From positions 1-64,000 of the forward strand of contig NZ_LDWR01000013.1 of NCBI RefSeq assembly GCF_001039005.1: DNA of 64,000 nt. The letters run 5' to 3'. A program made the position numbers and the translations under genes. This DNA is from Burkholderia cepacia (lineage in GTDB: Bacteria > Pseudomonadota > Gammaproteobacteria > Burkholderiales > Burkholderiaceae). Under the pieces are notes generated by a model. The model had not been told where the DNA came from. It saw only the letters and a program-made list of their open reading frames with translations, and did not search any database. Below are positions 45,719 to 56,578 of the stretch, in pieces; position 1 is the stretch's first letter, and every line of letters starts with the position of its first letter.

Positions 45719-47194
45719 TCAGCCGAGCTTCTTCTTCAGCAGTTCGTTGACCTGCTGCGGATTGGCCTTGCCCTTCGTCGCCTTCATCGCCTGGCCGATC
45801 AGCGCGTTGAACGCCTTTTCCTTGCCCGCGCGGAATTCCTCGACCGACTTCGCGTTCGCCGCGAGCACCTCGTCGATGATCGCTTCGAGCGCGCCGGTGT
45901 CGGAGATCTGCTTGAGCCCCTTCGCGTCGATGATGCGGTCGGCCGCGCCTTCGTCGTCCGCCTTCTCGTCCCAGATCGTCGAGAAGATTTCCTTCGCGAT
46001 CTTGTTCGAGATCGTGCCGTCGGCGATGCGCTGCAGCACGAGTGCCAGTTGAGCCGCCGACACCGGAATCGCGTCGATCTCGATACCGTCGCGGTTCAGT
46101 TGCGACGACACGTCGCCCATCAGCCAGTTCGCGGCGATCTTCGCGTTCGCAGCACCGGCCTTCGCGACCACGGACTCGAAGTACGCGGCCATCGCCTTGC
46201 TCGACGTGAGCACGCCCGCGTCGTACGCGGACACGCCGTACTGCTCGACGAAGCGCTGCTGCATCGCGGCCGGCAGTTCGGGCATCCCGGACTGCACGCG
46301 CTCGACCCAGTCCTGGCCGATCACGAGCGGCATCAGGTCGGGGTCGGGGAAGTAACGGTAATCGTGCGCGTCTTCCTTGCTGCGCATCGAACGCGTCTCG
46401 CGCTTGTCCGGGTCGTAGAGGCGCGTTTCCTGCACGACCTCGCCGCCGTCCTCGATCAGTTCGATCTGGCGACGCACTTCGTAGTTGATCGCTTCCTCGA
46501 GGAACCGGAACGAGTTCAGGTTCTTGATTTCCGCGCGCGTGCCGAACTTCTCCTGGCCGACCGGGCGCACCGACACGTTCGCGTCGCAGCGGAACGAGCC
46601 TTCCTGCATGTTGCCGTCGCAGATGCCGAGCCACACGACCAGCGCGTGCAGCGACTTCGCATAGGCCACGGCCTCGGCCGCGCTGCGCATTTCCGGCTCG
46701 GTGACGATCTCGAGCAGCGGCGTACCCGCGCGATTCAGGTCGATCCCCGTCATCCCGGCGAAGTCTTCATGCAGCGACTTGCCCGCATCTTCCTCGAGGT
46801 GCGCGCGGGTCAGGTTGACCGTCTTCTCGTACGCTTCCTTGCCGGCCTTTTCGTTGGCGGGCACCTGGATCGTGATCTGGCCGCCCTGCACGACCGGAAT
46901 CTCGTACTGGCTGATCTGATAGCCCTTCGGCAGATCGGGGTAGAAATAATTCTTGCGCGCGAAGATGCTGCGCGGCGCGATGGTCGAGCCGATCGCGAGA
47001 CCGAAGCGGATCGCACGCTCGACCGCGCCGCGGTTCAGCACCGGCAGCACGCCCGGCAGCGCCAGGTCGACCGGGCACGCCTGCGTGTTCGGCTCGGCGC
47101 CGAACTGCGTCGATGCGCCCGAGAAAATCTTCGAGACGGTCGACAGCTGCGCGTGCGTCTCGAGACCGATAACGACTTCCCATTGAGTAGCCAT
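45719..47194 (-). CDS. gatB: Aspartyl/glutamyl-tRNA(Asn/Gln) amidotransferase subunit B
   Basis: GatB binds the mischarged tRNA and phosphorylates it for transamidation by GatCAB. The 491-residue protein starts [22 protein letters not shown] and carries the cradle motifs ([68 protein letters not shown]) plus the YqeY-like tail domain ending NELLKKKLG. It begins two bases after the gatA stop, as the third gene of gatCAB. Confidence 0.97.
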   Translation of the reverse strand: MATQWEVVIGLETHAQLSTVSKIFSGASTQFGAEPNTQACPVDLALPGVLPVLNRGAVERAIRFGLAIGSTIAPRSIFARKNYFYPDLPKGYQISQYEIPVVQGGQITIQVPANEKAGKEAYEKTVNLTRAHLEEDAGKSLHEDFAGMTGIDLNRAGTPLLEIVTEPEMRSAAEAVAYAKSLHALVVWLGICDGNMQEGSFRCDANVSVRPVGQEKFGTRAEIKNLNSFRFLEEAINYEVRRQIELIEDGGEVVQETRLYDPDKRETRSMRSKEDAHDYRYFPDPDLMPLVIGQDWVERVQSGMPELPAAMQQRFVEQYGVSAYDAGVLTSSKAMAAYFESVVAKAGAANAKIAANWLMGDVSSQLNRDGIEIDAIPVSAAQLALVLQRIADGTISNKIAKEIFSTIWDEKADDEGAADRIIDAKGLKQISDTGALEAIIDEVLAANAKSVEEFRAGKEKAFNALIGQAMKATKGKANPQQVNELLKKKLG

Positions 47195-47196
47195 GC

Positions 47197-48687
47197 TTAC
47201 ACCCCTGCCGGAACTTGCTTGTGCCAGTCGGTCGCGCGCTGGAACGCATCGGCGACCTGCAGCATCCGGGCTTCGTTGAAATAGTTGCCGATGATCTGCA
47301 GGCCAACCGGGCGCTTCGCGTTCGCGCCCGCGCCGAAGCCGCACGGCACGCTCATGCCGGGCAGGCCCGCGAGGCTCACCGACAGCGTGTAGATATCCGC
47401 GAGATACATCTGGACCGGATCGTCGCCCTTCGCGCCGAGATCCCATGCGACCGTCGGCGATGCCGGGCCCATGATCACGTCGCAGGACTTGAACGCTTCC
47501 TGGAAATCCTGCGCGATGATGCGTCGGATCTTCTGCGCCTGCAGGTAGTACGCGTCATAGTAGCCGTGCGACAGCACGTACGCGCCGACGAGAATCCGGC
47601 GCTTCACCTCGGGGCCGAAGCCTTCCGCGCGCGACTTCTTGTACATGTCGAGCAGGTCGCCGTACTGCGCGGCGCGATGGCCGAAGCGCACGCCGTCGAA
47701 ACGCGACAGGTTCGACGATGCCTCGGCCGGCGCGATCACGTAGTACACGGGGATCGACAGTTCCGTCTTCGGCAGCGACACGGGCACGAGCGTCGCGCCG
47801 AGCGCTTCATACTGCTTCAATGCCGCGTCGATCGTCGCGCGCACGTCGTCGGCGAGACCGTCGCCGAAATACTCGTTCGGCAAGCCGATGCGCAGGCCCG
47901 CGAGCGGCTTGCCCGCGTCGTTGCCGGCCACCCACGGCTGGCCGAGGTGGCGCGTGAAATCCTCGTCGTCGCGCTCGAGGCTCGTCGAGTCGCGCTCGTC
48001 GAAGCCTGCCATCGCGTTCAGCAGCAGCGCGCAGTCGGACGCGCTCTGCGCCATCGGGCCGCCCTGGTCGAGCGACGACGCGAACGCGATCATCCCGTAG
48101 CGCGACACGCGGCCGTAGGTCGGCTTGATGCCCGTCACGCCCGCGAACGACGCGGGCTGGCGGATCGAGCCGCCGGTGTCGGTGCCGGTCGCGGCCGGCG
48201 CGAGGCGCGCGGCGACGGCGGCCGAGCTGCCGCCCGAACTGCCGCCCGGCACCGCGTTCGTGTCCCACGGGTTCTTCACCGCGCCGAACGCCGAATTCTC
48301 GTTCGACGAGCCCATCGCGAACTCGTCCATGTTGGTCTTGCCGAGCGTGACCATGCCGGCCGCCTGCAGGCGGGCGACGACGGTCGCGTCGAACGGGCTC
48401 TCGTAGTTCGCGAGCATCTTCGAGCCGGCGGTCGAGCGCCAGCCGCGCGTGACGAAGACATCCTTGTGCGCGATCGGCAGGCCGGTGAGCGCGCCGCCCG
48501 CGCCGCGCGCGAGCTCCGCGTCGGCGGCTTTCGCCTGCGCGAGGGTCAGATCGGTATCGACGTGAACGAACGCGTTCAGGTCCCGCGCGGCGTCGATCCG
48601 TTTCAGGTAGTGCTGCGCGAGCTCGACGGCCGAGCATTCCTTGGCAGCGAGCGCGGCGCGCAGTTCGGTCAGGCTTTTTGCGTGCAT
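47197..48687 (-). CDS. gatA: Aspartyl/glutamyl-tRNA(Asn/Gln) amidotransferase subunit A
   Basis: GatA is the amidase that releases ammonia from glutamine for the transamidation. The 496-residue product has the Ser-cisSer-Lys triad: [10 protein letters not shown] (Lys), [14 protein letters not shown] (Ser), and [24 protein letters not shown] (nucleophile Ser). Synteny with gatC and gatB confirms it rather than a general amidase. Confidence 0.97.
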   Translation of the reverse strand: MHAKSLTELRAALAAKECSAVELAQHYLKRIDAARDLNAFVHVDTDLTLAQAKAADAELARGAGGALTGLPIAHKDVFVTRGWRSTAGSKMLANYESPFDATVVARLQAAGMVTLGKTNMDEFAMGSSNENSAFGAVKNPWDTNAVPGGSSGGSSAAVAARLAPAATGTDTGGSIRQPASFAGVTGIKPTYGRVSRYGMIAFASSLDQGGPMAQSASDCALLLNAMAGFDERDSTSLERDDEDFTRHLGQPWVAGNDAGKPLAGLRIGLPNEYFGDGLADDVRATIDAALKQYEALGATLVPVSLPKTELSIPVYYVIAPAEASSNLSRFDGVRFGHRAAQYGDLLDMYKKSRAEGFGPEVKRRILVGAYVLSHGYYDAYYLQAQKIRRIIAQDFQEAFKSCDVIMGPASPTVAWDLGAKGDDPVQMYLADIYTLSVSLAGLPGMSVPCGFGAGANAKRPVGLQIIGNYFNEARMLQVADAFQRATDWHKQVPAGV

Positions 48688-48756
48688 TGAGTGGTTTTCC
48701 TGGGAATTCTGGGTGGCGCGCGGCGCAAGCCGGCCGGCGCACTTGTCATCGAACGC

Positions 48757-49056
48757 TTACTCGATCACCTTCGGCACGAGATAGAGGCCGTCCTGGACGG
48801 CCGGCGCCGGACGCTGGTTGTCGTCGCGATCGACAACTTCCGTCACGGCGTCGTCGCGCAGGCGCTGCGCGACTTCCTGGATCTGTTCGATCGGGTGGGC
48901 GAGCGGCGCGATGCCGGCGGTGTCGACCGCCTGCATCTGCTCGACGAGGCCGAAGAATTCGTTGAGCTGGCCGAGCATGTGCTCGGCGTCGGCGTCGGCC
49001 ATTTCGAGTCGCGCCAGGTGCGCGATGCGTTTCACATCGGTCAGGGTCAGGGCCAT
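48757..49056 (-). CDS. gatC: Aspartyl/glutamyl-tRNA(Asn/Gln) amidotransferase subunit C
   Basis: A 99-residue small subunit that holds GatA and GatB together. It shows [39 protein letters not shown] and the C-terminal [11 protein letters not shown] of the family. First gene of the gatCAB operon; 69 bases separate it from gatA. Confidence 0.95.
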   Translation of the reverse strand: MALTLTDVKRIAHLARLEMADADAEHMLGQLNEFFGLVEQMQAVDTAGIAPLAHPIEQIQEVAQRLRDDAVTEVVDRDDNQRPAPAVQDGLYLVPKVIE

Positions 49057-49426
49057 GCGATCACCGGAAAAACAAGGCTGCGCGGCGCATCAAAAGCAGC
49101 GCCGCGGCGGGGGGTTGGAGGGTGCGATCCCACCCTCAAAAATCGGGACCGAAGCGGCAAAAATACCGCCCGTTTCGATTCAAATACCGTGAAATTATAA
49201 GGTATCATTACGCGTTCGACCCAAACCCGGCAGCCTTTTCCCGCACCGTTTCGCCCCGCTTCGGCAAGCCGTGCGTGCTTCGTGCGATCCCCGGTAGACA
49301 TCACTCGCAGCTTCGTGCGCCGCGGCGGCCGCTTCCGCCACGCTTCCCGAGGCTGTTATTTTTTCCGCTGCCGCCCTCAGCGTTGCACGCCACGCAGGGC
49401 CGGCTCAGAGCGAAACAGGATTCTGA
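49057..49426. other. Divergent intergenic region between gatC and mreB
   Basis: 370 bases with an AT-rich island near 49175-49215 that holds overlapping promoters for both directions. On the minus strand a perfect TATAAT (49194-49199) may serve gatC, though no strong -35 is at the right distance. No gene is supported in the gap; a TTTTTT patch near 49370 lies in the mreB leader. Confidence 0.5.
49179..49208 (+). promoter_or_regulatory. Candidate promoter of the mreBCD-mrdA-rodA operon
   Basis: TTCAAA (49179-49184), 18 bases, TATCAT (49203-49208). The transcript would have a leader of about 210 bases before the mreB ATG. The -35 is imperfect; the -10 is close to consensus. Confidence 0.5.
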
Positions 49427-50470
<1,044 letters not shown>

Positions 50471-50596
50471 TCGTCTAGGCAGTTTCGTTGATATGACGCA
50501 CCTGCGGCGTGGCCGGATCGCTCGTTTAGAACGAACCGCCGCGCCGTTTGCGCGTCTGAGCATCATTTAACCGATCCCACGCGCCCGGCGCCGACC

Positions 50597-51667
50597 ATGG
50601 AATACAGTCCGCCGCCCCTCTTCAAGCAAGGTCCGCCCGCGCTCGCGCGGCTCATCTTCTTCGTTGCCCTCGCCATCGCGCTTCTCGTGTCGGACGCGCG
50701 CTTCAGCACGCTCGAAATCCTTCGTGGCGTGCTCGGCACCGTGCTCTATCCGCTGCAGCGCGCGGCGCTCGTGCCGCGCGACCTGTTCATGGGCGCGGCC
50801 GACATCGCCGTCACCGGCGCGTCGCTGCGCCACGAGAACGACGACCTCCGCAAGCGCAACCTGCAACTGTCCACGCAGGCCAACCAGGCCGCGGTGCTCT
50901 CGCAGGAAAACGCGCATCTGCGTGCGGTGCTCGAGCTGCGCCAGCACATCGCCACGCAATCGACGCCGGTCGAGATCCAGTACGACACGAGCGATCCGTT
51001 CACGCAGAAGATCGTGATCGGGCAAGGTTCGCAGCAGGGCATCCAGGGCGGCTCGCCCGTCGTCAGCGAGGACGGCGTGATCGGCCAGGTCACGCGCGTG
51101 TTCCCGCTGCAGGCCGAAGTCACGCTGATCACCGACCGCGATCTCGCGATTCCCGTGCAGGTGCTGCGCACCGGCCTGCGCAGCGTGATCTACGGCACGC
51201 CGAAGGGCGATTCGCTCGACCTGCGCTTCGTGCCGACGAGCGCGGATCTCGTCGTCGGCGACGAACTCGTCACGAGCGGCCTCGACGGCGTCTACCCGCC
51301 CGGCCTGCCGGTCGCGAAGGTCGCGCGCGTCGACAAGCTCGCCGATACCGCGTTCGCACGCGTGACCTGCGCGCCGATCGCCGCCGTGCGCGGCGCCCGT
51401 CAGATGCTCGTGCTGCATTACCAGAACGACATCCCGCCGCGCCCGGCCGAGCCCGATTCGGCCGCCGACAAGAACGCGAAGGGCGGCAAGAAGGGCGCGA
51501 AGGCCGCCGCGAAGGGCGAGAAAGCCGACAAGGCCGACGCGAACGCGAAGCCGGCCGCCGCGGCCCAGCCCGCCGCGAAGCCCGCGCCGGCTGCGCCTGC
51601 CGCTCCGGCCAAGCCCGCCGCCGCACCCGCGAAGCCTGCAGCCGGGCAATCAGGAGCCCAGCGATGA
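50597..51667 (+). CDS. mreC: Rod shape-determining protein MreC
   Basis: MreC links MreB to PBP2 in the periplasm. The 356-residue protein has one N-terminal transmembrane helix (RLIFFVALAIALLVSDAR), a coiled coil (SLRHENDDLRKRNLQLSTQ) and paired beta-barrel domains (VVSEDGVIGQVTRVFP, LVTSGLDGVYPPGLPVAKV). The C-terminus is a long low-complexity Lys/Ala/Pro tail (about residues 285-356), beyond the conserved fold. Its stop overlaps the mreD start by four bases. Confidence 0.96.
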   Translation: MEYSPPPLFKQGPPALARLIFFVALAIALLVSDARFSTLEILRGVLGTVLYPLQRAALVPRDLFMGAADIAVTGASLRHENDDLRKRNLQLSTQANQAAVLSQENAHLRAVLELRQHIATQSTPVEIQYDTSDPFTQKIVIGQGSQQGIQGGSPVVSEDGVIGQVTRVFPLQAEVTLITDRDLAIPVQVLRTGLRSVIYGTPKGDSLDLRFVPTSADLVVGDELVTSGLDGVYPPGLPVAKVARVDKLADTAFARVTCAPIAAVRGARQMLVLHYQNDIPPRPAEPDSAADKNAKGGKKGAKAAAKGEKADKADANAKPAAAAQPAAKPAPAAPAAPAKPAAAPAKPAAGQSGAQR

Positions 51668-52176
51668 ACCGCCCGCAATACATCCTGCAGCCGGTCAATC
51701 CGTACTTCATCGTCTTCAGCCTCGCCGCCGCGTTCCTGCTGAACCTGATGCCGTGGGGCCGCCTGCCCGGCGTGCCCGACTTCGTCGCGCTCGTGCTGCT
51801 GTTCTGGAACATCCACCAGCCGCGCAAGGTCGGGATGGGCGTCGCGTTCGCGCTCGGCATCCTGATGGACGTGCATGACGCGGGGCTGCTCGGCGAGCAT
51901 GCGCTCGCCTATACGCTACTGTCGTACGGCGCGATCACGATCCACCGCCGCGTGCTGTGGATGCCGATCGGCGTGCAGGTGCTGTATGTCACGCCGCTGC
52001 TCGTCGTCGCGCAGCTCGTGCCGTTCGTGATCCGTCTCGTGATGGGCGCCGCGTTCCCCGGCTGGCGCTATCTGGTCGACGGCTTCGTCGAAGCCGCGCT
52101 GTGGCCGATCGCGAGCCACCTGCTGCTGATGCCGCAACGCCGCCCGGTCGATCCGGACGATACGCGCCCCATCTGA
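51664..52176 (+). CDS. mreD: Rod shape-determining protein MreD
   Basis: A 170-residue inner-membrane protein with five to six transmembrane helices and the MreD signatures FLLNLMPWGRLPGVPDFVAL, RKVGMGVAFALGILMDVHDAG (shortened here) and HALAYTLLSYG. It overlaps mreC (ATGA), so the two are coupled. Confidence 0.93.
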   Translation: MNRPQYILQPVNPYFIVFSLAAAFLLNLMPWGRLPGVPDFVALVLLFWNIHQPRKVGMGVAFALGILMDVHDAGLLGEHALAYTLLSYGAITIHRRVLWMPIGVQVLYVTPLLVVAQLVPFVIRLVMGAAFPGWRYLVDGFVEAALWPIASHLLLMPQRRPVDPDDTRPI

Positions 52177-52277
52177 GCCGGACCGACCCTTGAATACCCG
52201 CCGCCCCCACGCCCGCGCATCGCGCTCCGGGGCGGCACCTCGCCCGCCCGCGCGCGGGTCAGATCGACCCTAACCGC

Positions 52278-54563
52278 ATGACCGAATTCAACGACACCCA
52301 ACAGCAGCTCTCGAAGTTCCGCCTGCGCGTCGCGGCGGCGGGCGTGTTCGTGTTCGTCTGCTTCGGGCTGCTCGCGAGCCGCTTCTTCTACCTGCAGTTG
52401 ATGCAGCACGGCAAATACGCGCTGCAGGCCGAGGAAAACCGCATCTCGGTCGCGCCGATCGTGCCGAACCGCGGGATCATCACCGACCGCAACGGCGTGA
52501 TCCTCGCGAAGAACTACTCGGCCTACACGCTCGAAATCACGCCGTCGAAGCTCGACGACACGCTCGACAACACGATCGACAAGCTGTCCGAGATCATCCC
52601 GATCGACGCACGCGACCGCCGCCGCTTCAAGAAGCTGCAGGAAGACTCGAAGAACTTCGAGAGCCTGCCGATCCGCACGCGGCTCACCGACGCGGAAGTC
52701 GCGCGCTTCACCGCGCAGCGCTTCCGCTTCCCCGGCGTCGACGTGCGGGCGCGGCTGTTCCGCCAATATCCGCTCGGCACGACCGCCGCGCACGTGATCG
52801 GCTACATCGGCCGGATCTCGAAGCGCGACCAGGATCGTATCGACGCGATGAGCGACGACAACGACAGCGACCAGGAAAACTACGATCCGCGCCGCGACGC
52901 GAACAACTACAAGGGCACCGACTACATCGGCAAGATCGGCGTCGAGCAGAGCTACGAAACCGAGCTGCACGGGCTGACGGGCTTCGAGGAAGTCGAGGTG
53001 ACGGCCGGCGGCCGGCCCGTGCGCACGCTGTCGCGCACGCAGGCGACACCGGGCAACAACCTCGTGCTGTCGCTCGACATCGGGCTGCAGCAGGTCGCCG
53101 AGCAGGCGTTCGCCGGCAAGCGCGGCGCGCTCGTCGCGATCGAGCCGAAGACGGGCGACGTGCTCGCGTTCGTGTCGTCGCCGAGCTTCGACCCGAATTC
53201 GTTCGTCGACGGCATCGACCAGCAGACCTGGGACGAGCTGAACACCTCGACCGACAAGCCGCTGCTGAACCGCCCGTTGCACGGCACCTACCCGCCTGGC
53301 TCGACGTACAAGCCGTTCATGGCGCTCGCCGGCCTGACGCTCGGCAAGCGCTCGCCGGGCTGGGGTTTCCAGGATCCCGGCTACTTCACGTTCGGCGGCC
53401 ACACGTTCCGCAACGACGTGCGCTCGGGCCAGGGCTGGGTCGACATGAACAAGGCGATCATGGTGTCGAACGACACCTACTTCTACATGCTCGCGCGCGA
53501 CCTCGGCGTGAACGCGATCGCGAACTTCATGAAGCCGTTCGGCTTCGGCCAGATCACCGGGATCGACATCCAGGGCGAAGCGCGCGGGATCCTGCCGTCG
53601 ACCGACTGGAAGAAGAAGGCGTTCAAGAAGGCCGCGCAGCAGAAGTGGTTCGACGGCGAGACGATCAGCCTCGGGATCGGCCAGGGCTACAACTCGTTCA
53701 CGATCCTGCAGCTCGCCCACGCGACCGCGACGCTCGCGAACAACGGCGTCGTGATGAAGCCCCACCTCGTGAAGGAAATCGAGGATCCGATCTCGCGCGG
53801 GCGCCGCCTGACCGTGCCGAAGGAAAGCGAAGTGATTCCGCTCAAGCAGTCCGACATCGACGTCGTGAAGCGCGGGATGGAGAACGTGATCGAGAACCCG
53901 TCCGGCACCGCGTACAAGGTGTTCCGCGGCGCGCCGTACCTTGCCGCCGGCAAGACCGGTACCGCGCAGGTGTTCTCGCTGCAGGGCTCCAACTACAAGG
54001 GCCACCTGCTCGCCGAGCACCTGCGCGACCACGCATTGTTCATCGCGTACGCGCCGGTCGACCATCCGCAGATCGCCGTCGCGCTGGTCGTCGAAAACGG
54101 CGGCTGGGGTGCGCAGGCCGCGGGCCCGATCGCTCGCCGCGTGCTCGACTTCTTCCTCGTCGACCGCCAGAACCCGAAGAACGAGGCCGCGGCCGTGGCT
54201 GCCGCGGCGTCGGCGACCGAACCCGTCAACGCGCCGGTGATCGGCGACGCGAACAAGCCCGCCGCCGTCGCGACCGGCTTCAAGGCGCTGCCGCAGCCCG
54301 TCGTGCCGACCGCGGCCAGCGCGGCGGATGCGGCATCGGCCGCCTCGGCGCCCGATGCGTCGGGGGCGGCCGGCGCCAGCGCGACGCGGCCGGCCGAAGC
54401 GAGCGCCGCGGCGCCGATGGCCGCGAGCCTGCCGCCGATCCGGCGCCCGCACCGGCCGCGCCGACCCGCCAGCGACGCGCAGCCGCTCGTCGCCACGCCG
54501 CGGGACGACAACCACCGTGCGACGGCCCCCGCGAAAGCGGCGGACGCCGGCACCGCTCATTAA
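52278..54563 (+). CDS. mrdA: Penicillin-binding protein 2 (MrdA)
   Basis: PBP2 is the transpeptidase of lateral-wall growth, paired with RodA. The 761-residue product has one N-terminal transmembrane helix (about 18-36), the pedestal domain with RGIITDRNGVILAKN, and the transpeptidase with the active Ser342 in GSTYKPF, the SND motif at 397-399 and KTGTAQ near 556. Typical MrdA ends at about 640; here a further 120-residue Ala/Pro-rich tail (AAAVAAAASATEPVNAP onward) is added. It is fused in frame, with no sign of sequencing error. Confidence 0.96.
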   Translation: MTEFNDTQQQLSKFRLRVAAAGVFVFVCFGLLASRFFYLQLMQHGKYALQAEENRISVAPIVPNRGIITDRNGVILAKNYSAYTLEITPSKLDDTLDNTIDKLSEIIPIDARDRRRFKKLQEDSKNFESLPIRTRLTDAEVARFTAQRFRFPGVDVRARLFRQYPLGTTAAHVIGYIGRISKRDQDRIDAMSDDNDSDQENYDPRRDANNYKGTDYIGKIGVEQSYETELHGLTGFEEVEVTAGGRPVRTLSRTQATPGNNLVLSLDIGLQQVAEQAFAGKRGALVAIEPKTGDVLAFVSSPSFDPNSFVDGIDQQTWDELNTSTDKPLLNRPLHGTYPPGSTYKPFMALAGLTLGKRSPGWGFQDPGYFTFGGHTFRNDVRSGQGWVDMNKAIMVSNDTYFYMLARDLGVNAIANFMKPFGFGQITGIDIQGEARGILPSTDWKKKAFKKAAQQKWFDGETISLGIGQGYNSFTILQLAHATATLANNGVVMKPHLVKEIEDPISRGRRLTVPKESEVIPLKQSDIDVVKRGMENVIENPSGTAYKVFRGAPYLAAGKTGTAQVFSLQGSNYKGHLLAEHLRDHALFIAYAPVDHPQIAVALVVENGGWGAQAAGPIARRVLDFFLVDRQNPKNEAAAVAAAASATEPVNAPVIGDANKPAAVATGFKALPQPVVPTAASAADAASAASAPDASGAAGASATRPAEASAAAPMAASLPPIRRPHRPRRPASDAQPLVATPRDDNHRATAPAKAADAGTAH

Positions 54564-54574
54564 CGGAGAAAGGC

Positions 54575-55723
54575 ATGCAATTCGACAAGCGCGCCTGGCT
54601 CGACAAGATCAAGCAGATGTTCGCGGGTTTCGACCGCCCGCTCGCCCTCATCGTGTTCCTGCTGCTGTGCGTCGGCATCGTCACGCTGTACAGCGCGGCG
54701 ATCGACATGCCGGGCCGCGTCGAGGACCAGTTGCGCAACATCCTGCTGACGTTCGTGCTGATGTGGGTGATCGCCAATATCCCGCCGACGACGCTGATGC
54801 GCTTCGCGGTCCCGCTCTATACGTTCGGGGTCGCGCTGCTGGTCGCGGTCGCGCTGTTCGGGATGACCAAGAAGGGCGCGAAGCGTTGGCTGAACGTCGG
54901 CGTCGTGATCCAGCCGTCCGAGATCCTCAAGATCGCGACACCGCTGATGCTCGCGTGGTACTACCAGCGCCGCGAAGGCGGGCTGCGCTGGTACGACTTC
55001 ATCGTCGCGTTCGGGATCCTGCTGGTGCCGGTCGGGCTGATCGCGAAGCAGCCCGACCTCGGCACGGGCCTGCTCGTGTTCGCGGCCGGCCTCTTCGTGA
55101 TCTACCTTGCGGGCCTGTCGTTCAAGCTGATCGTGCCGGTGCTCGTCGCGGGCGTGATCGCGGTCGGCTCGATCGCCGTGTTCGAGCAGCGCATCTGCCA
55201 GCCCGAAGTGCAGTGGCCGCTGATGCACGACTACCAGAAGCACCGCGTGTGCACGCTGCTCGACCCGACCTCCGACCCGCTCGGCAAGGGCTTCCACACG
55301 ATCCAGGCCGTGATCGCGATCGGTTCGGGCGGCGTGCTCGGCAAGGGCTACCTGAAAGGCACGCAGGCGCACCTCGAATTCATTCCGGAGAAGCACACCG
55401 ACTTCATCTTCGCGGTGTTCTCGGAGGAATGGGGGCTCGCGGGCGGGCTCGTGTTGCTGACGCTGTACATGGCGCTGATCGCGCGCGGGCTCTATATCGC
55501 CGCGCAGGGCGCGACGCTGTTCGGCCGCCTGCTCGCGGGCTCGCTCACGCTCGCGTTCTTCGTCTATGCGTTCGTCAATATCGGGATGGTGAGCGGCGTG
55601 CTGCCGGTCGTCGGCGTGCCGCTGCCGTTCATGAGTTACGGCGGCACCGCGCTCACGACGCTCGGCATCGCGATCGGGATGATCATGAGCGTCGGGCGGC
55701 AGCGGCGGCTGATGAAGAGCTGA
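54575..55723 (+). CDS. rodA: Peptidoglycan glycosyltransferase RodA (MrdB)
   Basis: RodA is the SEDS-family glycosyltransferase that polymerises glycan strands in the lateral wall. The 382-residue inner-membrane protein has about ten transmembrane segments and SEDS motifs: KGAKRWLNVGVVIQPSEILKI (shortened), KQPDLGTGLLVFAAG with the catalytic Asp, PEKHTDFIFAVFSEEWG and PFMSYGGTALTT. ATG 54575 follows the ribosome site GGAGA in CGGAGAAAGGC; a terminator ends the operon. Confidence 0.97.
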   Translation: MQFDKRAWLDKIKQMFAGFDRPLALIVFLLLCVGIVTLYSAAIDMPGRVEDQLRNILLTFVLMWVIANIPPTTLMRFAVPLYTFGVALLVAVALFGMTKKGAKRWLNVGVVIQPSEILKIATPLMLAWYYQRREGGLRWYDFIVAFGILLVPVGLIAKQPDLGTGLLVFAAGLFVIYLAGLSFKLIVPVLVAGVIAVGSIAVFEQRICQPEVQWPLMHDYQKHRVCTLLDPTSDPLGKGFHTIQAVIAIGSGGVLGKGYLKGTQAHLEFIPEKHTDFIFAVFSEEWGLAGGLVLLTLYMALIARGLYIAAQGATLFGRLLAGSLTLAFFVYAFVNIGMVSGVLPVVGVPLPFMSYGGTALTTLGIAIGMIMSVGRQRRLMKS

Positions 55724-55743
55724 CCGCGCGACACGGCCGCGGC

Positions 55744-55777
55744 AAAGAAAAACGGCGCCCTGGCGCCGTTTTTCTTT
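55744..55777 (+). terminator. Terminator of the rod-shape operon
   Basis: A perfect 16-bp stem AAAGAAAAACGGCGCC, two-base loop, complement GGCGCCGTTTTTCTTT. The palindrome is symmetric, so it can also stop the Sel1 gene coming from the opposite side. Confidence 0.92.
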
Positions 55778-55816
55778 TCGTGTGTTTCGAATGCGGCCAT
55801 GCAGCGCCGCGCCCGC

Positions 55817-56578
55817 TCACTGCGGTGCCGCGCCGCCTCCCGATGCCGGCGCCGGTGCCTGCCCCTTCAGCCGCGCGCTCAACTCCTTGAATTTCAGCCC
55901 GGCCGTCTCGTCGCCCTGCGCGGCCGCCGCCGCATAGTACGCACGCGCGATGTTCAGGTTCTGCGCGACGCCGTCGCCGCCGCGCTCGTAGAACGACGCG
56001 GTCACGTACTGCGCGGTCGGCTCGCCGGCATCGGCGGCCTGCTTGTACCACGCGAACGCCTGCCGGTTGTCGCGCGGCGTGCCGCGCCCGTCGAGGAACT
56101 GGTTCGCGAGCGACAGCTCGGCCTGCACGTGCCCCTGCTTCGCCGCCCGCAGGAACCAGCGATGCGCTTCGGCCGGATTGCGCGCGACGAACTCGCCGTC
56201 GTCGAACATCCGGCCGTACACGTACTGCGCATGCGACATGTTCGCGTCGGCCGCGCGCTTCAGCCAGCGCAGCCCTTCGTCGACGTTCGCCGTCACGCCT
56301 TCGCCCGTCAGCAGCATCATCGCGTAGTTGAATTGCGCGAGACGGTCGCCGCGCTCGGCCGCGTCGTGGAACTGCACCAGCGCCGCGCGATAGTCGCCGG
56401 CGTTGTAGTCGGCGACCGCCGATTGCGTCTCGCGCGACGGATCGGGCTTCGCTTGCGGCGCGCCCTGCGCGGCGGCCGCGATGCACACGGCCCACAGGCC
56501 GAGCATCGCGCCGATCCGCCCGCGCACCCCGGTCGCACCCTGCGCGCGGGCGCCGCATGCACCATCACCACCGTTCAT
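55817..56578 (-). CDS. Sel1-repeat (tetratricopeptide-like) protein
   Basis: A 253-residue exported protein: an N-terminal hydrophobic segment (LGLWAVCIAAAAQGAPQA) acts as signal peptide or anchor, followed by five to six Sel1-like repeats (e.g. AQYVYGRMFDDGEFVARNP, AELSLANQFLDGRGTPRDN). Such repeats mediate protein-protein contact; no partner is known. Its ATG overlaps the stop of the HpcH/HpaI aldolase by two bases, so the two form an operon. Confidence 0.86.
   Translation of the reverse strand: MNGGDGACGARAQGATGVRGRIGAMLGLWAVCIAAAAQGAPQAKPDPSRETQSAVADYNAGDYRAALVQFHDAAERGDRLAQFNYAMMLLTGEGVTANVDEGLRWLKRAADANMSHAQYVYGRMFDDGEFVARNPAEAHRWFLRAAKQGHVQAELSLANQFLDGRGTPRDNRQAFAWYKQAADAGEPTAQYVTASFYERGGDGVAQNLNIARAYYAAAAAQGDETAGLKFKELSARLKGQAPAPASGGGAAPQ

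Noticed and set aside
52068..54560. A long minus-strand frame of 830 codons opposite mrdA
   Set aside because: It is the antisense of the PBP2 gene; the product is dominated by Arg and Val repeats with no domain, as GC-rich third positions keep the reverse frame open.
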